Below are positions 23,001 to 35,489 of a stretch of 64,000 bases of DNA, in pieces. Positions within the stretch are counted from its first letter, which is position 1. Each line of letters starts with the position of its first letter. This DNA is from Ampelocalamus luodianensis (taxonomy: Eukaryota; Streptophyta; Magnoliopsida; Poales; Poaceae): the NCBI GenBank assembly GCA_036346255.1, contig CM070618.1, positions 83,338,428 to 83,402,427 on the forward strand. Direction: 5' to 3'. Both the position numbers and the translations under genes were made by a program. The notes under the pieces were generated by a model. The model was not told the origin of the DNA, did not search any database, and saw only the letters and a program-made list of their open reading frames with translations.

Positions 23001-23992
23001 CTCAAAGCAATCAATATGATACAGCTCCTAGATAGTACTCAAGCCAAAAAAAAAAGGAGAATGAAATGTAAAACAAGTGTTGCAGGTCAACTCAATAAGC
23101 TACACAAATGGAAGTGAAGTAGCAATAGATCAGAACAAAAAAAAAAAAAGAGCATACTCATTGGCAGGTTACATGATTGTCATGTTATTCCTTGCAATTG
23201 TCTTGCTCGGTTACTTGAATGAAAACTTTTAACTATTTATAAGTGAATATACTTTTTCCCAGAATCTAAAGCTAACAACCTATTTTGCAAACCATTAGAC
23301 CACCCACTTCATATTGACATATTCTCCTGACGTTCCATAGCTGCTCTCTATTGCTCCTTCACGTCAACTTTCATAACTATTCAATTTTCTGCCATTTTCT
23401 TCCAGCAGGTACTTAGCTCTACTAATTACAGAACATATATTAAAAGCTTCCTACTGAAATCTAGGAGATCGCAAACCACCGAGTTAATTTATTACTGGAT
23501 TGTTAATGCTTTCCAGTTTCGGATCTATATCAGCAAATCGTAGTCCAAAAATTGAGTTCCGCCGTTCCAGCTCTCACACAGCCATCTCGTACCGTGCTAA
23601 AACTGCTCTAAAATTTGGCATCACCGCATAGACAAGCAAATAATCAACTCGAACAGTACCGTATTAAAAACTACTAAATCTACACAAAATCGAAGTAACC
23701 GACAGGTTTGGGGTTTGGGAACGGAGGACGAATCAGGTGACCTTGGTGATGACTCGATAGGAGATGTAGGCCTGGACGCCGGTGCCCATCTTGACGGGAT
23801 CCGTGACGGATATCGACAGGAACGGCGCCCCAGCCGCCGCCGGCGACCGCGGGCTCTGCGACTGGCTCCTCTCCTGCGAGAGCGCGCATAGATAGATTCA
23901 GTGCGAATTACCAACCAGGCCCGCGAACGATCGGTGGCATGGAGGAAGAGAAGCGGTGGAGGGGCGGGTGTCGCAATTACCGCGGAGATCAT
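20050..23992 (-). CDS. SNX1: Sorting nexin 1 (PX + Vps5/BAR domain retromer-associated protein)
   Basis: Eleven coding exons on the minus strand: 23992-23981, 23873-23742, 22926-22791, 22648-22515, 21918-21847, 21689-21530, 21216-21083, 20977-20909, 20795-20716, 20441-20381 and 20259-20050. They join without interruption to 399 residues, the usual size of plant SNX1. The first coding exon is only 12 nt (MISA). Residues about 20-155 are the PX domain (FLSISVTDPVKMGTGVQAYI, TNLPEFEGPEKIVIRRYSDF, FIPPLPEKNAV), which binds endosomal phosphoinositides. The rest is the coiled Vps5-type BAR domain (AQKQAFRLVKRHR, ELGQSLADFGKAIKLL, FNFEEPLKDYVRAVQS, ADAWRSVLPKLEA). Known role: endosome-to-vacuole or plasma-membrane sorting with retromer. 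The intron between exons 10 and 11 starts with GC (GAG|GCAAGT) instead of GT, a tolerated GC-AG intron. Confidence 0.95.
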
Positions 23993-24234
23993 GACGAGCT
24001 TCCCGGTGAGGCCTCGTCTCCTTGGTGCGGCACGGCGAAGCTACGGGAATCCTTTTTTTTTCCTTAAGTTGCTCGTGAGCGCTTTTGTGTTGGGTAGTAG
24101 TACCTTAGTTACGGGACTAGAGACGGGTAGACGGGCCGTGTCTCCCCCGCCAGCCCAAAGCATAAGATTGTGGGCAGGACTCACGTAGACCTAGTCTACA
24201 CTGTAGTTTGATCGGATCGCCATGACTCGATTGG
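23993..24234. other. 5' flank of SNX1
   Basis: Upstream of the sorting nexin start. GC-rich then mixed composition; no TATA box could be assigned and no gene is seen before the hAT element begins. Confidence 0.4.
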
Positions 24235-24658
24235 CAGTGTCTCAGTCAAATGGGCCGGCTTAGCCTGTCCCGGCTTGGCATGACACGACATAGCATGTAC
24301 GGACACGATTAGTGCTGTTAGACCCGGTTAGGCACGGGTAATGATTGAAATTTTAAATATTTTGACCGTTTTTAGTCGTTGGGAGGTTTAAAAATACTAA
24401 AAAATAAAAATAAAAAAAGACCATTCAACACCCATCAATTCATCAATTTTTCTACGAATTCTACTGTGCAAAATTAATTTCCTTGTGTGATAATTTGACA
24501 AAATTCAAAAATTTTGTGCCAAAATTTCAAAATTTGAAATACATAAGCAAGTCGGGAAAAGAGGTATAATACTATTTTTGCATATTTTTTTTATTGTTAT
24601 TATTTGTTATACTAAGATGAAATAGTAATAGTGTAAGTTTCGATTTGCAGTTTTTGTG

Positions 24659-25278
24659 ATGAAAAATTATGATTGTTTTGCTATTGATGATTACGGGATT
24701 TCACCGAAGGAACTTGCATCCTTCGAGAATCTCGATGCCTCAAGCCAATCGCAAGAGCAAGCAGGAGGAATGCCATCATCAGGCTATACGTCAGCACCAC
24801 CGGCGCAAAGAGATCTGAGTCGACTACATCAGGAGTTTGGGATGATTTCGATTAGACAACCAAGGAAGACGCACAAGAAGTTCAAGTAAGATATGTTGTT
24901 TGTAAAATTTGTAAACATGAATTGTCTGCACAGTCTTCAGGTGGAACATGCACTTGCTTAGACAAGCTGCAAGATGTAAAGCAATGCAATGATTGGCAAT
25001 GAGACAGAAGCAGCTTCAGTACAACTCCAACGGTACGGTATGTAGCTAGGATTATAGTCTTGAAGTAGCTCGTCAATCTCTTTGTCATTTAATTGCTTCG
25101 GATTATTTACCTTTAAATTTTGGGGAGTCTAAATCTTTTAAAAAATACATCAGGACTGTGCATAATCATATACTTTCTACTGTTTCTAGACAGACCACAA
25201 CTAGGGATTTAGTTAAATACTATAATGAGAGTCGTGATAAATTAAAAGAACTATTTATTACATATACATTTTCAGTGT
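24659..25278 (+). pseudogene. hAT transposase, N-terminal half (BED zinc finger)
   Basis: The first open part runs 24659-24889 with a low-complexity Gln/Ser region. The following frame encodes a BED-type finger (YVVCKICKHELSAQSSGGT), and after a break a conserved stretch from 25053 (YSLEVARQSLCHLIASDYLP, LPLNFGESKSFKKYIRTVHN) stays open up to TFSVF at the insertion point. The Ty3/gypsy element then interrupts the codon. The continuation is at 38045. Frame breaks make it non-functional even without the insertion. Confidence 0.75.
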
Positions 25279-26107
25279 TGTCGGTGTTTTAGAACCGATC
25301 TTACGTAAAGATTGTTTGATCGGGGGGTCTCCACAATTGATCACACAGACGAAGAAGACACAGGGATTTTTATACAGGTTCGAGCCTTCTCCGGTGAGAA
25401 TAACAACCCTACTCCTGTGTATCTTGTATTTGCTCTTTGGATTACAATCGAATAAGTATTTTCCTCGCCGTTTCTCTCGCCTCCCCCTCTATCTCTAATG
25501 AGATACCTATTTATACTAAGCAATAGTGGACGTTGTCCTTCCAGGCTAATTAGTCTCTCATTATTATGTAATAATGAGAGTAATTACCGAGTAGTAACCT
25601 CCCATGTCTTTGTCAATCGATTACGATCGAGAGATAGTGGGAATTATCTACAGTTATGTCAGAGATAACTGCGTATTTTGACTGCTTAGATTCTCACTGT
25701 TTAATGGGCCGTCAAACGGGTGGGTCCAGTAAGTCGTGAGGAACCAGTAGCAAGCCCCGATCGTAGAAAAACTTACGACTAGACATACTCGTAACGACCA
25801 TACCATAGTCGTAGAAGAGCTTACGACTAGGTAGTAGTCGTAACGATTATACCATGGTCGTAGAAGAGCTTACGACCAGGGGGTAGTCGTAGGGATTATC
25901 CCGTGGTCGTAGAAGAGCTTACGACCAGAGGGTAGTCGTAGGGATTATCCCGTGGTCGTAGAAGAGCTTACGACCAGGGGGTAGTCGTAGGGTGGTCTAC
26001 GACTTCCTGACTAGTTCTTCCCTTTTGATATTCTAAGGGGTATGTCTTATGACGTCATATTTCTTGATTATGGAGTAAATAAATGAGGATTACTTAGATC
26101 CTCGTCA
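25279..26107 (-). repeat. 3' LTR of the Ty3/gypsy element (829 bp)
   Basis: On the sense strand it starts TGACGAGGATC and ends ACCGACA. It contains five copies of the dyad GTCGTAGAAGAGCTTACGAC or a variant (25760-25974), arranged with a roughly 60-bp unit. The partner LTR at 37270-38039 has four. Many single-base differences and small indels separate the two LTRs, so the insertion is not very recent. Confidence 0.9.
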
Positions 26108-26122
26108 TCTAGCCCCCCAGCT
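26108..26122 (-). promoter_or_regulatory. Polypurine tract of the Ty3/gypsy element
   Basis: AGCTGGGGGGCTAGA on the minus strand abuts the LTR start TGACGAGG, the correct place for the plus-strand primer of reverse transcription. Confidence 0.75.
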
Positions 26123-26642
26123 TCAAGTGAAAATAACTTACTTGAGTGAAGGGTCGTAGACGATCCTTTGACCACTAAGGGGTCGTTAGGAAAACGTTGA
26201 AGGAAAAACTCTTCAACCCTTGTTTCTCTCGACCAGGAATATGCTTGATTGAGGTAATTGGTTTTAAGGTTGTCACGACTACGAGATGTCTTACAACTTC
26301 GGCCGTCGAGCCTTAAACCGAAATAAGGTTTTTCGGTTGGTTTTCACTTGACCCGAGTCAAGATGGTAATTTCACTTGAGGTGTGAAAAGGTGTCTTGGG
26401 ACTTTCCATTGGGCGTAAAAAGCCGTCCGTTGAAACGATTCCCGAGGCGGTGGCGACTGTTGGGATTACGCGACGTTTCATCTCACTTGTGCGGTTATAA
26501 AACGGGCCGCAGGGGAAGAACTTAGGGTTCTTACCTTTTTACCCAACAATCTATTGCTTTCTTGTTTCTTCCGCCGCCGGTGACTCCGTACATTTTCTTG
26601 AAGCTTTCCCAACCTTAAATCCTCTCGTTCTTGAGAGAAAAA

Positions 26643-28017
26643 ATGGCCAGGATTGTCTTTGAATGGGCCGAGTCGGAGATGGACGATGCAAAATGATCGC
26701 GATCGCCGCGAGAAGATCCCCGAGGGTCTTCTCGTGACTTGGATTGCGACGAATGGGCAGCATTGGCCTTCGGGAGAGGTAGGCCAAATTCCCGTCTTCC
26801 AGGCTTACTGTGAGTGTGGTCTTCGATTGCCTGCTCACCCTTTCCTCATGCTCGTACTCGAGCACTTCAGGGTGGAATTAGTGAACCTTGGTCCTAATTC
26901 CATTACGATGTTAAGTGTATTCGTATACTTGTGTGAGGCCTACCTAGGGATTCCGGCGGACCTCGAGCTGTTCCAGTATTATTATGGAATGGCTCGCCAA
27001 GCCGGGATCGCTGGTAGCTGTGGTCTGAAGCTCCATGACAACAAGTCGAAGGAGTATATTCAGATGTTTACCCGGTCGTCCTGGCCGGGTTGGAAGAAGA
27101 GGTGGTTCTACTGGGAGGTTACCCAGGAAGATAGCCTCTCGTTCGTTGGACAGGCCGCAGAGCGATCTTCTTCCTGGTACTCGACTCCCAGTAATCTTGA
27201 CCGGATAGCCCCCTGTATTCAAGCTATCAAAGACTTGAAGTCGGAGGGGCTCACCGGTTGGCACGTGGTGAAGGACTTCATCACGCGCCGGATTAGTCCT
27301 TTGAAGATAAGGGTCCCTCCCATGTGGAGATACTCAGGAAAGGACGACCCAACCAGGGACTACAAGGACGGTGAGTAGAAAGACTTACTCTTTTGGTTTT
27401 ATCCTTGGTTAACCCTGATTTAGTCTGTTTAATCGAATTCTCCATATTGCCAGATCTTTCGCAGGCGGAGGTTGACGCACGTGTCCGGCTCATCTGCGAG
27501 AAGCATTCGTCGAATATGGCGGCCCCTCAAATCCTCGCGGTTTTGACCACAGAGGAGAAAGAAAGGCGCCTAAAGGTAATCAAACGACTCTGCCTTTAGG
27601 TGTTTTATTGTCGTAGAATAGTGTACGACTAGCTGATTTATCGTAAAAAAAACTTACGACTGGGTACTGATCGTAGAAACACTTACGACCAGATGTAATC
27701 GTAGAATAACTTACGATTAGACAATGTCGTAGAAAAACTTACGACTTAACGTAATCGTAGAATGACTTACGATTAGATAAAGTCGTAGAAATACTTATAA
27801 TTTTTGAGCTGATCATACAGACCACTTTTCTCCTTCTTCAACAGAAAGTTGGCATGGAGAACCGCCGAGACGACGAGGAAGTCGAGCTGGTGGTTGTAGG
27901 GGCGACTACGCAGACGAGTCGTGAAGTCCCTCCATCTAGAAGCGCCGACCGCAAAAGTCGCGACAAGGGGTTCGAGTTCGCTCCTCCGCTCCTTTTCCTA
28001 AGTTTGCCGCAGATATA
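26643..28017 (+). pseudogene. Antisense ORF of the Tat element (PF04195-like, plant transposon domain)
   Basis: Runs opposite to gag-pol. A likely start at 26643 (MARIVFEWAESEM) is out of frame with the main open part 26653-27371, which holds the PF04195 hallmarks ECGLRLPAHPFLMLVLEHF, LGPNSITMLSVFVYLCEAYL and GIPADLELFQYYYG, then FTRSSWPGWKKRWFYWE. GT-AG introns appear to follow: exon 27453-27575 (DLSQAEVDARVRLICEKHSS, EEKERRLK) and one from about 27845 (VGMENRRDDEEVELVVVGAT), which ends in a stop near 28017. The second intron is filled with dyad repeats. The function of this domain is unknown; in the Tat lineage it is a recurrent antisense passenger. Here it is broken near the start and probably at the 3' end. 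Confidence 0.65.
27610..27801. repeat. Dyad-repeat array inside the antisense ORF intron
   Basis: Seven imperfect copies of the YCGTAGAAnnnCTTACGAY dyad in 192 bp, about 26-30 bp apart. Two copies (27698-27717 and 27754-27773) have A/T in both outer positions instead of G/C, so symmetry is kept. The same motif occupies both LTRs. Confidence 0.8.
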
Positions 28018-31000
28018 GCCGCGCAAGAAAGAGAGCGTAAGAAGAGGCTTTGCCCTTAAGCGCAAGGTCCCCAAAGTTAAGGTACCTTTCTACTACGATG
28101 ACAAGTCCTTCGCAGTTTACGCTTCTCACGGCTTTGTAAGACGGCTAGAAAAAGAGAACCGAAGGAGTTCATGTCTTTGAAGGAAAGCTCGCGCTCCGGT
28201 GGAAACGAAGCGTGGAAGCAAGATTCTCGTGGTGGTCGAGACCGATCTCGCCCACCCGGAAGTCTGGAGGAGATGACTCTGCTGTTCGAGTGCATCTCAA
28301 CCAATGGCGGTTGAGAAGAAATCAAGAAATCTTCCGTTGGGAAGGTCGCCTAAAATTTGGGTTAGGTCCAAAGACAGAGGTATGTAAAATAAAACACATA
28401 AGTGTGATGACTACTTATCGCTTTATTTGTTGACTTATTGTTGCGCTGCGATTCTCACCCGCGTCTTCAAATTTCAGGGGAACTCTCATAGAGGATCCGT
28501 TATCACCCCTTCAACCGAAGAAGTGCGACAACGACGATGAGTCAAGATCTAGCTATCGTCTCGCCGCAGAAGAGGCCGCAGATTCTTGAAGTCGCTATGA
28601 AGGCCTATGATGTTGAAGTCGCCACGACATCCGAGCCGTCGAGAGACCGTGATGGAGGCCACACAAGCCTCGAGGAGGCGCAGAGGCGCACGGCGGCGAG
28701 CGCGACCGCCGGCCTTTGGCAAGGAGGTCGTTGAGGATGTTCCTCCGGCCTCCGGTGGAGTTCACGCCACGCAGTCGAGAGGAAAGGAGTATTTCAACTT
28801 TTGCTCGACTTCTTTGGCCCCCGACTCCATCGTAGGATCTTCGCCTCGCTCCGCGATCGCGTTCCCCTCAAAGAGCATTGTCAATTGCGGAGACGATTTG
28901 ACAATGAACGACTTGAAGGGTATGGTGGAAGCGAGTCGAGGAGATGGATGAGCCAAGGATCCATCACGAATAGTCTCCATGTTTGCTTGGTCAAGCATGA
29001 ACGTAAGTATTTATCGATACTCACTTAGGGTTTTATTTCTTTATCTTATCGTTTCTCTCTTTCGAGAGCCGCTGAGCAAGTCGCTATGATTTGCGAGTAC
29101 AATCAAGAACTTGTCAAGCTTCGACAAGAAAGGCAACACTCTGCGAACAAGCAGAGAGGTGGTGAGTGACACTCGTAACCGGTTGTCGAGAAAAGCTACG
29201 ACTTATACTAGTCGTAGAAAAACTTACGACTAGGGGTGGTCGAGAATAACTTACGACTACCCATTGGTCATAGAAATGCTTATGACCACTTGTTTTCATG
29301 TCCGCTCTTTTATCTTTGCAGTTTAAGAGCGACGAAAAGACCTTGGTTGATTCGCCGACTTTGAAAAAGCCGAGTCAAAGAAGCCGAGGACAAAGTCATC
29401 GATCTCCAAGAAGCTTCAGAGGCTAACTCGCAACTAAACAGTTGCAGGAAAAATTAAATAGTACGTATTACTACGACTGCTTCTGATCTTGGTTTCTGCA
29501 TCCCTTTGCTTTTTGACCTCTTATTCTTTTGTAAAAAAAAAGAAGTGAAAATAAGACTCTTCAGTCCAAAATGGGGGCTCTCCGGACTGAGGTTAATGAG
29601 AAGACCTCCGTTGTCCGCGAAATCTCCTGATCGCGAAGGAGAAAGACCAAGAGATTGAGAACTTGGGTTCTCAATTAGTAGTAAGTAGAACTTTTACCGC
29701 TATTTATTCATTCTATCTTCTCATAGAATCGTTTTCTTATTCAATCCTCGCTCTTATCGACCGATTGATCAAATAAAGCGACTCCATGAGGCTTCGACTT
29801 ATTCCCGTGAGGAGACAAAATCAATGAATATCAATCTTCAAGATAATATCTCACTTCAACAATGTACTCGATGGGCTTCGTGTCGGAGGGTTGTTCCTCG
29901 TGGCGACACGATGGCCGCTCATACGAGTGCCATTGGGAACAAGTCGGTACTCGAACGAGATGATATCTACTCAAGGCCAATCGTAACGATTCAATAAGGG
30001 AAGCGGTCAAAGGAGCTGTGAGTTTTGTTTTAGCAAAACTCAAGGCCCGCGATCCTAACCTTAATCTTCATTCTTGAAGCCGACTTCAATGCACCGAATC
30101 AAGCCGAGAAGTCGATCGAAGAGATGCGATCGGTTGGCGAGAAGGTCGCAGAGGAGATGCAGATAGAATCTCCTAGACAGAGTAGTCTTGTAATATATTC
30201 TTGTATAAACAAGTCTTTTTGGTGGTGACGCCTAAATATATGATCCTTTTTCCCGCAAATTATCTTGTAGAGTAAATAGTAACTCGTAAGATAAAAGAAG
30301 AAATAGTTAGACCGGATATGAGCGATTCCTCCTTCCTTCCGTATCTTTCTGCGAATCATCTCATAGAGTAGTTAGTAACTCGTAGGATGATATCTTTAGA
30401 AAAATTAGACTAAGAAATGAAGTCATGTTTCTAACTTTATCCTAGTTCTCACTACTTACTTAGTTTATTTTCAATAAACTAGGTAAGTAGTAAAGAAAGG
30501 GTTCTCAAAAGACATAGAGGTTTGTTCGTCTTAGAGTTGTCAAACATCGACTTGTTTGCACTAGTCGAAAGAGTAGAAACAGATCGACGCTAGGAAGTTC
30601 CTCTAGTGGGCGTGACCACGTGCAGAGAAAAAGGCTTCGACTAGGTGATGTTACCATCTCCCACCAGATTAATTAACTCGATAATGACGACTAGAGCGAA
30701 ACAAGCTTCTCGAGTACCTTAAGGATTCATTCGCTACATTCATCTTTCCTGACTTAGTTGTTCGCAAAGAAAAGTAGGAAATTGAACGACATTAGGAAGT
30801 TCCGTCTAGTGGGCGTAACCACGTGCGCATGTGAGAGGCTTCGACTAAGTGTGTTTCTTCCTTCACCAAGAAACTAATCAAGTTATTTGAAAAGGTAGCC
30901 GAATGCATCTCAAGAAAAGGTTACTCTTCTCGCTTTATTTTTGAAATAAGCTAAGGTGATATGAATTACTTAACAACTTTCGACCATTTTTCTCGAGCTC

Positions 31001-31390
31001 AAAAGCTTTGTACCGATTGTTTAAGAACGGCGATATTAGGAAGCTCCTTCCAATGGGCATAACCACATGCAGAGAGGAGAGACTTGACTAAATGTATCGC
31101 CCTTTGCTAACCATTGTACAGAAGGATGAGAGAAAAAATGGTCGAAAGGGTAAAAGCGAAATTCAAAATAGACAAAAAAGATAGGGAGAACTTGTTGCTT
31201 TATTGCCGTTGAAGTTTGTTACACATAAAATTTGCGAATCGGTCAATGTTCCAAGAATTAGAGAGAACACTACCGTCTTTCATTGCAAGTCGCATCGATC
31301 CTGACGCTTATTTCGACCACGGTGCAAGGATCTTCCCACTTGGGAGAAAGTTTGTTCCGATTAGACGGGATTGATAAGTCTCAATACCAA
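28018..31390. other. Internal non-coding zone of the Ty3/gypsy element
   Basis: Lies between the end of pol (minus strand) and the antisense ORF. Possible small further exons of the antisense ORF may be hidden at 28.1-29.7 kb, where GTAAG and TTTGCAG-like splice words recur, but no frame is convincing. Direct repeats of a motif near CTAGTGGGCGTGACCACGTG recur at about 30605, 30810 and 31050, each about 200-240 bp apart. Confidence 0.45.
29184..29287. repeat. Second dyad-repeat cluster of the antisense ORF region
   Basis: Four degenerate copies of the YCGTAGAAnnnCTTACGAY dyad in about 100 bp, ending before a TTTGCAG acceptor-like site at about 29322. This suggests they lie in another intron of the antisense transcript. 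Confidence 0.6.
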
Positions 31391-31391
31391 A

Positions 31392-34300
31392 TCACCGCAA
31401 GCGAGGTCGCGAGGTTGACCTTACGATCATAGTATCTCGCGCAGGCTTGTTGGTAGACCGCGAACGGAATAAAGCTTTGTTCCTCTGTTCTTCGAGCGAG
31501 TTGATGTCGTCGTCAAGATGTTCTTGAGACGAGTCGTGAAACTTGTCGACTCTTTCGACCGATCTTAATTTTCGAGGAAGCATGGCTTCAAAGACCAAAA
31601 CTAGAAAGAAAGGTGTTTCTCCGTAGCTCGGCTAGTCGTCGCATTTAATTGCCCATAATATCAAGGTAATTCTGTACCCAAGCCCCGAGCGCTTTACCAC
31701 CGGTCAAGACTCGGTCTTGATTCCTTCATTATCCGGTCGTTCGCTCTCGATCGCTCCGTTGCTTTGGGGATGTGCGACGAGGCGTAACACAAACGAAGTT
31801 CCCAACTCGCCGCAAAATTCCCAAATTTTGCGCTTGTAAATTGTTTACCGTTATCTATGATAATTCGACTTGGTACTCGAATCGAGTGATCACGCATCTC
31901 ATCATGAACCGCTTTGTCGCTCGTTGTTATCCCGCCACAAAGTTCGGCTTCTATCCATTTTGTGAACGATCAATAGCCACAAACAGAACTCAAAACCTCC
32001 CGAGCTCGGTAACGCTCCTAGGATATCGAGACCCCAAGTTGCAAAAGGTCATGACAGAGGAATTGTTTGCAACGCTCGAGGTGGTTGGTGTATTTGCCGC
32101 TATGAAACCGACATCGTACACATCTTTTAACCATCTCCTTGGCATCGAGAGGGTCATGGCCAATAAAAACCTTGTTTAAAAGCTTTACCAACCAAGATTC
32201 AGAGGAAGCATGAGTTCCACAGATCCTCCGTGTATGTCGTGAAGGAGTTTTAATCCTTCACTTTGCGGAATACATCGCATGAGCACCCCTTGGGTTCCTC
32301 TTTTATAAAGAACACCTTCGACCAAAGTATACATTTTGGATTTTCGGGATAATCGATCTGATTCTAGATCGTCATCGGGTAAGGAACCCTCTTGAAGATA
32401 CTCATAAATGGGCGCCATCCATGTATCTTCGTACTCTAGAGAGGCTGTTTCTATAGAAGGTGTCTCCAATTCGTCGACTATGGACGGTTTCTGAAGCTGT
32501 TCCAGGAACATCTCTTTCGGTACTACGGATCGAGAGGAAGCTAGACGAGTCAGTTGGTCTGCGAGGAAATTATCCTTCGGGGATAAATTGTACCTCAAAG
32601 CCCAAAAGTGCTTTTCTAACTTTCGCATTCGATAGGTACCGGACATGGTCGAATTGGAGCACCGTACTCCTTTCCGACTTGATTCACGACTAGCCGAGAG
32701 TCTCCTCTACGAGCAATCGTCGAATCGAGAGTGCTTCGCAACTCGTATGCCGCCTAGCAAACCTTCGTACTCGCCACGTTATTAGTGGCCCGAAAGTTTA
32801 ATTGTATGACATACTTTAAGGTTTCTCCAGAGGAGATTCCAGACCACCCACCCGAGCCACTTATCGTAAGTGACCGTCAAAGTACATCATCCATCGATCA
32901 TGGGAATCAGATCGGGAATCTGAACGTGTTCAGATTTGTCCATTCGGCGACAAAGTCCGCCAAGATCCGGGATTTAACGGCCGCTCGGGACACGAAATGG
33001 ATGTCGAACGCCCCAAGTTTGATCGACCATTTTGCCATGCGCCCCATTGTTTCCTATTCGGAGGATCGCCCAAGGGAAACTCGGATGGCACAACTAGTTT
33101 GTGCGTCTCAAAATAATGCCGCATTTTCTCGAAGACATGAGGAGGGCATAAAGAAGTTTTTGAACTCGAGGGTAACGCTCTCAGGTCCGTGCAAAACCCG
33201 ACTCACGTAGTATACGGTCGTTGTATGTTCTCACGTTCTACGACCAAAGATCGCGCTTATCGCTGTGGCGTGGCGGCTAGGTAAATTAAGAGCGCTCTCC
33301 TAGCTTCGGGGAAACTAGGACAGGAGCACTCGTAAGATACCTCTTGACTTCCTCGAAGGCTAAGTTAGCATCTTCTGACCATTCGAAACCTTCATATTTC
33401 CTTAGAAGTTTGAAGAAAGGCAGTCCTTTTTCTCCCAGTCGTGCTATGAAACGACTTAAAGCCGCCATGCACCCGTAAGTTTTGGACTTCTTTTTCGTGG
33501 TCGGGGCGATCGAGTGATGGCTTTGATCTTTTGATTTGCTTCGATTCCCGCTCGTAAACCAGAATCCAAGCAATTTTCTCAAGAGACCCGAACACACACT
33601 TCTCGGGATTTAGTTTCAATTGGTGTTTTTCGAGGTTGTCGAAAGTCTCCGCAAGTCCGTGATGTGTTCGAAGTCGCTTGGTGCTTTTACGACTAGGTCA
33701 TCAACATAGGCTTCCAAATTTCGCCTAGTTGAGGAGCGAAAGTCGCTTGCATCAAACGCTGAAAAGAACCTCCAAGATTTTTAGTCGAATGGCATTTTGA
33801 CATAGCAAAATACTCCAAACGGTGTAATAAATGCGGTCTTTTCTTCATCTTCTCGATGCATACCGATCCGATGATAACCGAGTATGCATCTAGAAAACTC
33901 AACATTTCACATCCGCAGAGAGTCAACCACCGATCGATGCGAGGTAAAGGGAAATCATCTTTTGGACAAGCTTTATTAAGATCAAGAAAGTCACGCACAT
34001 ACGTAATTTGCCGTTAGACTTTCTAACCATTACAGGTTGGCCAACCACTGGTGGTTGACTTTCTTATAAAGCCCGCTTTAAGCAACTTGTCCAACTCGAC
34101 CTAATAGCATCTCGCCGATCGGGGCAAATCTCGTAACTTTTGTTTTATGGGTAGTTTATCAGGCCGTAAAGCTAGCCTATGCTCGATCACATTCCTTGGG
34201 ACTCCGGGCATGTCGGATGCTTGCCACGCAAAGACATCAGCGTTTGCCTGGAGGAAGGTGATGAGGGCGTCTTCCTAGTTAGGGTCGGAAGAATCCCCAA

Positions 34301-34744
34301 TGCGAACAGTCTTCGAGGGTTCCTCTGCTTAGGTGCAGCTTTAGGCTTCGACTTGCTAGTCGAAGGCTGACTTTCGTCTCGAGTTGGTAGTTGTCCAACC
34401 ATCTCAAGGGAACGACGGTCGCAGGAATGCGCCATCTTCTTGTCACAATATATTGTGATCACTCCTTTGGGACCTGGCGTCTTAAGACATTGGTACCCAT
34501 AGTGAGTAGCTATCAAAAATTTTGCCAGAGTAGGTCGTCCGAGTATGGCGTTATATGCCGTATCGAAATCGACTACATCAAAGGAGACTTTCTCTGTCCT
34601 GAAATTGCTTGGTGATCCAAACATTAAAGGAAGAGAAACTTGGCCAATGGGTTTGTCGAAGACCCGTGCGATTCCATGAAATGAATATCGCATCGGTCTT
34701 ACCTTTGTCCCGGTACTTGCATCTCGCCCAGTACTCAGAAACAA
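31392..34744 (-). pseudogene. Ty3/gypsy pol (protease, reverse transcriptase, RNase H, integrase), broken
   Basis: Read on the minus strand in pieces. 34744-34187 has the end of the protease region with the conserved AYNAILGRPTLAKF. 33998-33693 has the reverse transcriptase start (DFLDLNKACPKDDFPLPRID). The catalytic YVDD is readable at 33708-33697. 33597-33286 covers the connection region (GEKGLPFFKLLRK, DANLAFEEVKRYL). 32646-32185 covers the RNase H end and integrase N-terminus (YNLSPKDNFLADQLTRLA, YTLVEGVLYKRG). 31897-31694 has part of the integrase core (IIIDNGKQFTSAKF). Many indels and stops separate the pieces; it cannot encode a working polyprotein. Confidence 0.8.
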
Positions 34745-35489
34745 GATATTTAACGAGCTTCCACCATCAACTAAAACTCGATTGACTCGACAATTATTGA
34801 TGGTGGGTTCGACTCACGATCGAAACCGACTGGTCTAGTCGAAGGTATCGGACAATCACCTTTCTCAAAGCAAGGGTGATTTCACCACTTCGTAATTTAT
34901 TGACAAGAGGAGAGTCGATTGTGTTTACCTCACGCTCGATCGCCACCGCCTTCGTGATTCGTATGTCAAGACCCCATAGATGTGATCAATGGTGTGTTGC
35001 GGGTCCTGAACGGCATCTCCTCATCGTCCGACTCCTTTTGTCCACGGTTTGGCCCAATTGCTCAAGAATAGGAAGTGACCCTTTGCCAGAATAATAGTCC
35101 TCGAGTTTCTGTAAGAAAACTCGGCAGTTACGAAGGTCGTGCCCTTCTTTTTTATGAAAAGGACACCACCTGGGTTTGTCGTTTCTCCGATCTTGGCGTT
35201 TACCTTTACTTCGATCGGGATTTTGCTTGGGGTTGTGTGGCTCCTTATCGCTTACGGCTAGGACCTCCTTAGAACTGGCATCTGGAGATTTTTGACTTTT
35301 CGCTTTGTTCTTAGATTTACTAGCATTTTTATCCTTTTTCTTACCACTTTCGCCTGCTTCCCGAGGGATGCCATCTTTGAGATCGATGGTATCGTTCCAT
35401 TCGACCGCTTCAAAGAAGTTAGCCGATATCTATCACCATCTCAAAGAGCTCAATGACGGTGGCGGTGGATGTAAGGCGGTGTCCTCTCG

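Noticed and set aside
25760..25974. Regularly spaced repeats resembling a CRISPR array
   Set aside because: The units lie in an LTR, the intervening sequence is itself repeated, and the DNA is eukaryotic.
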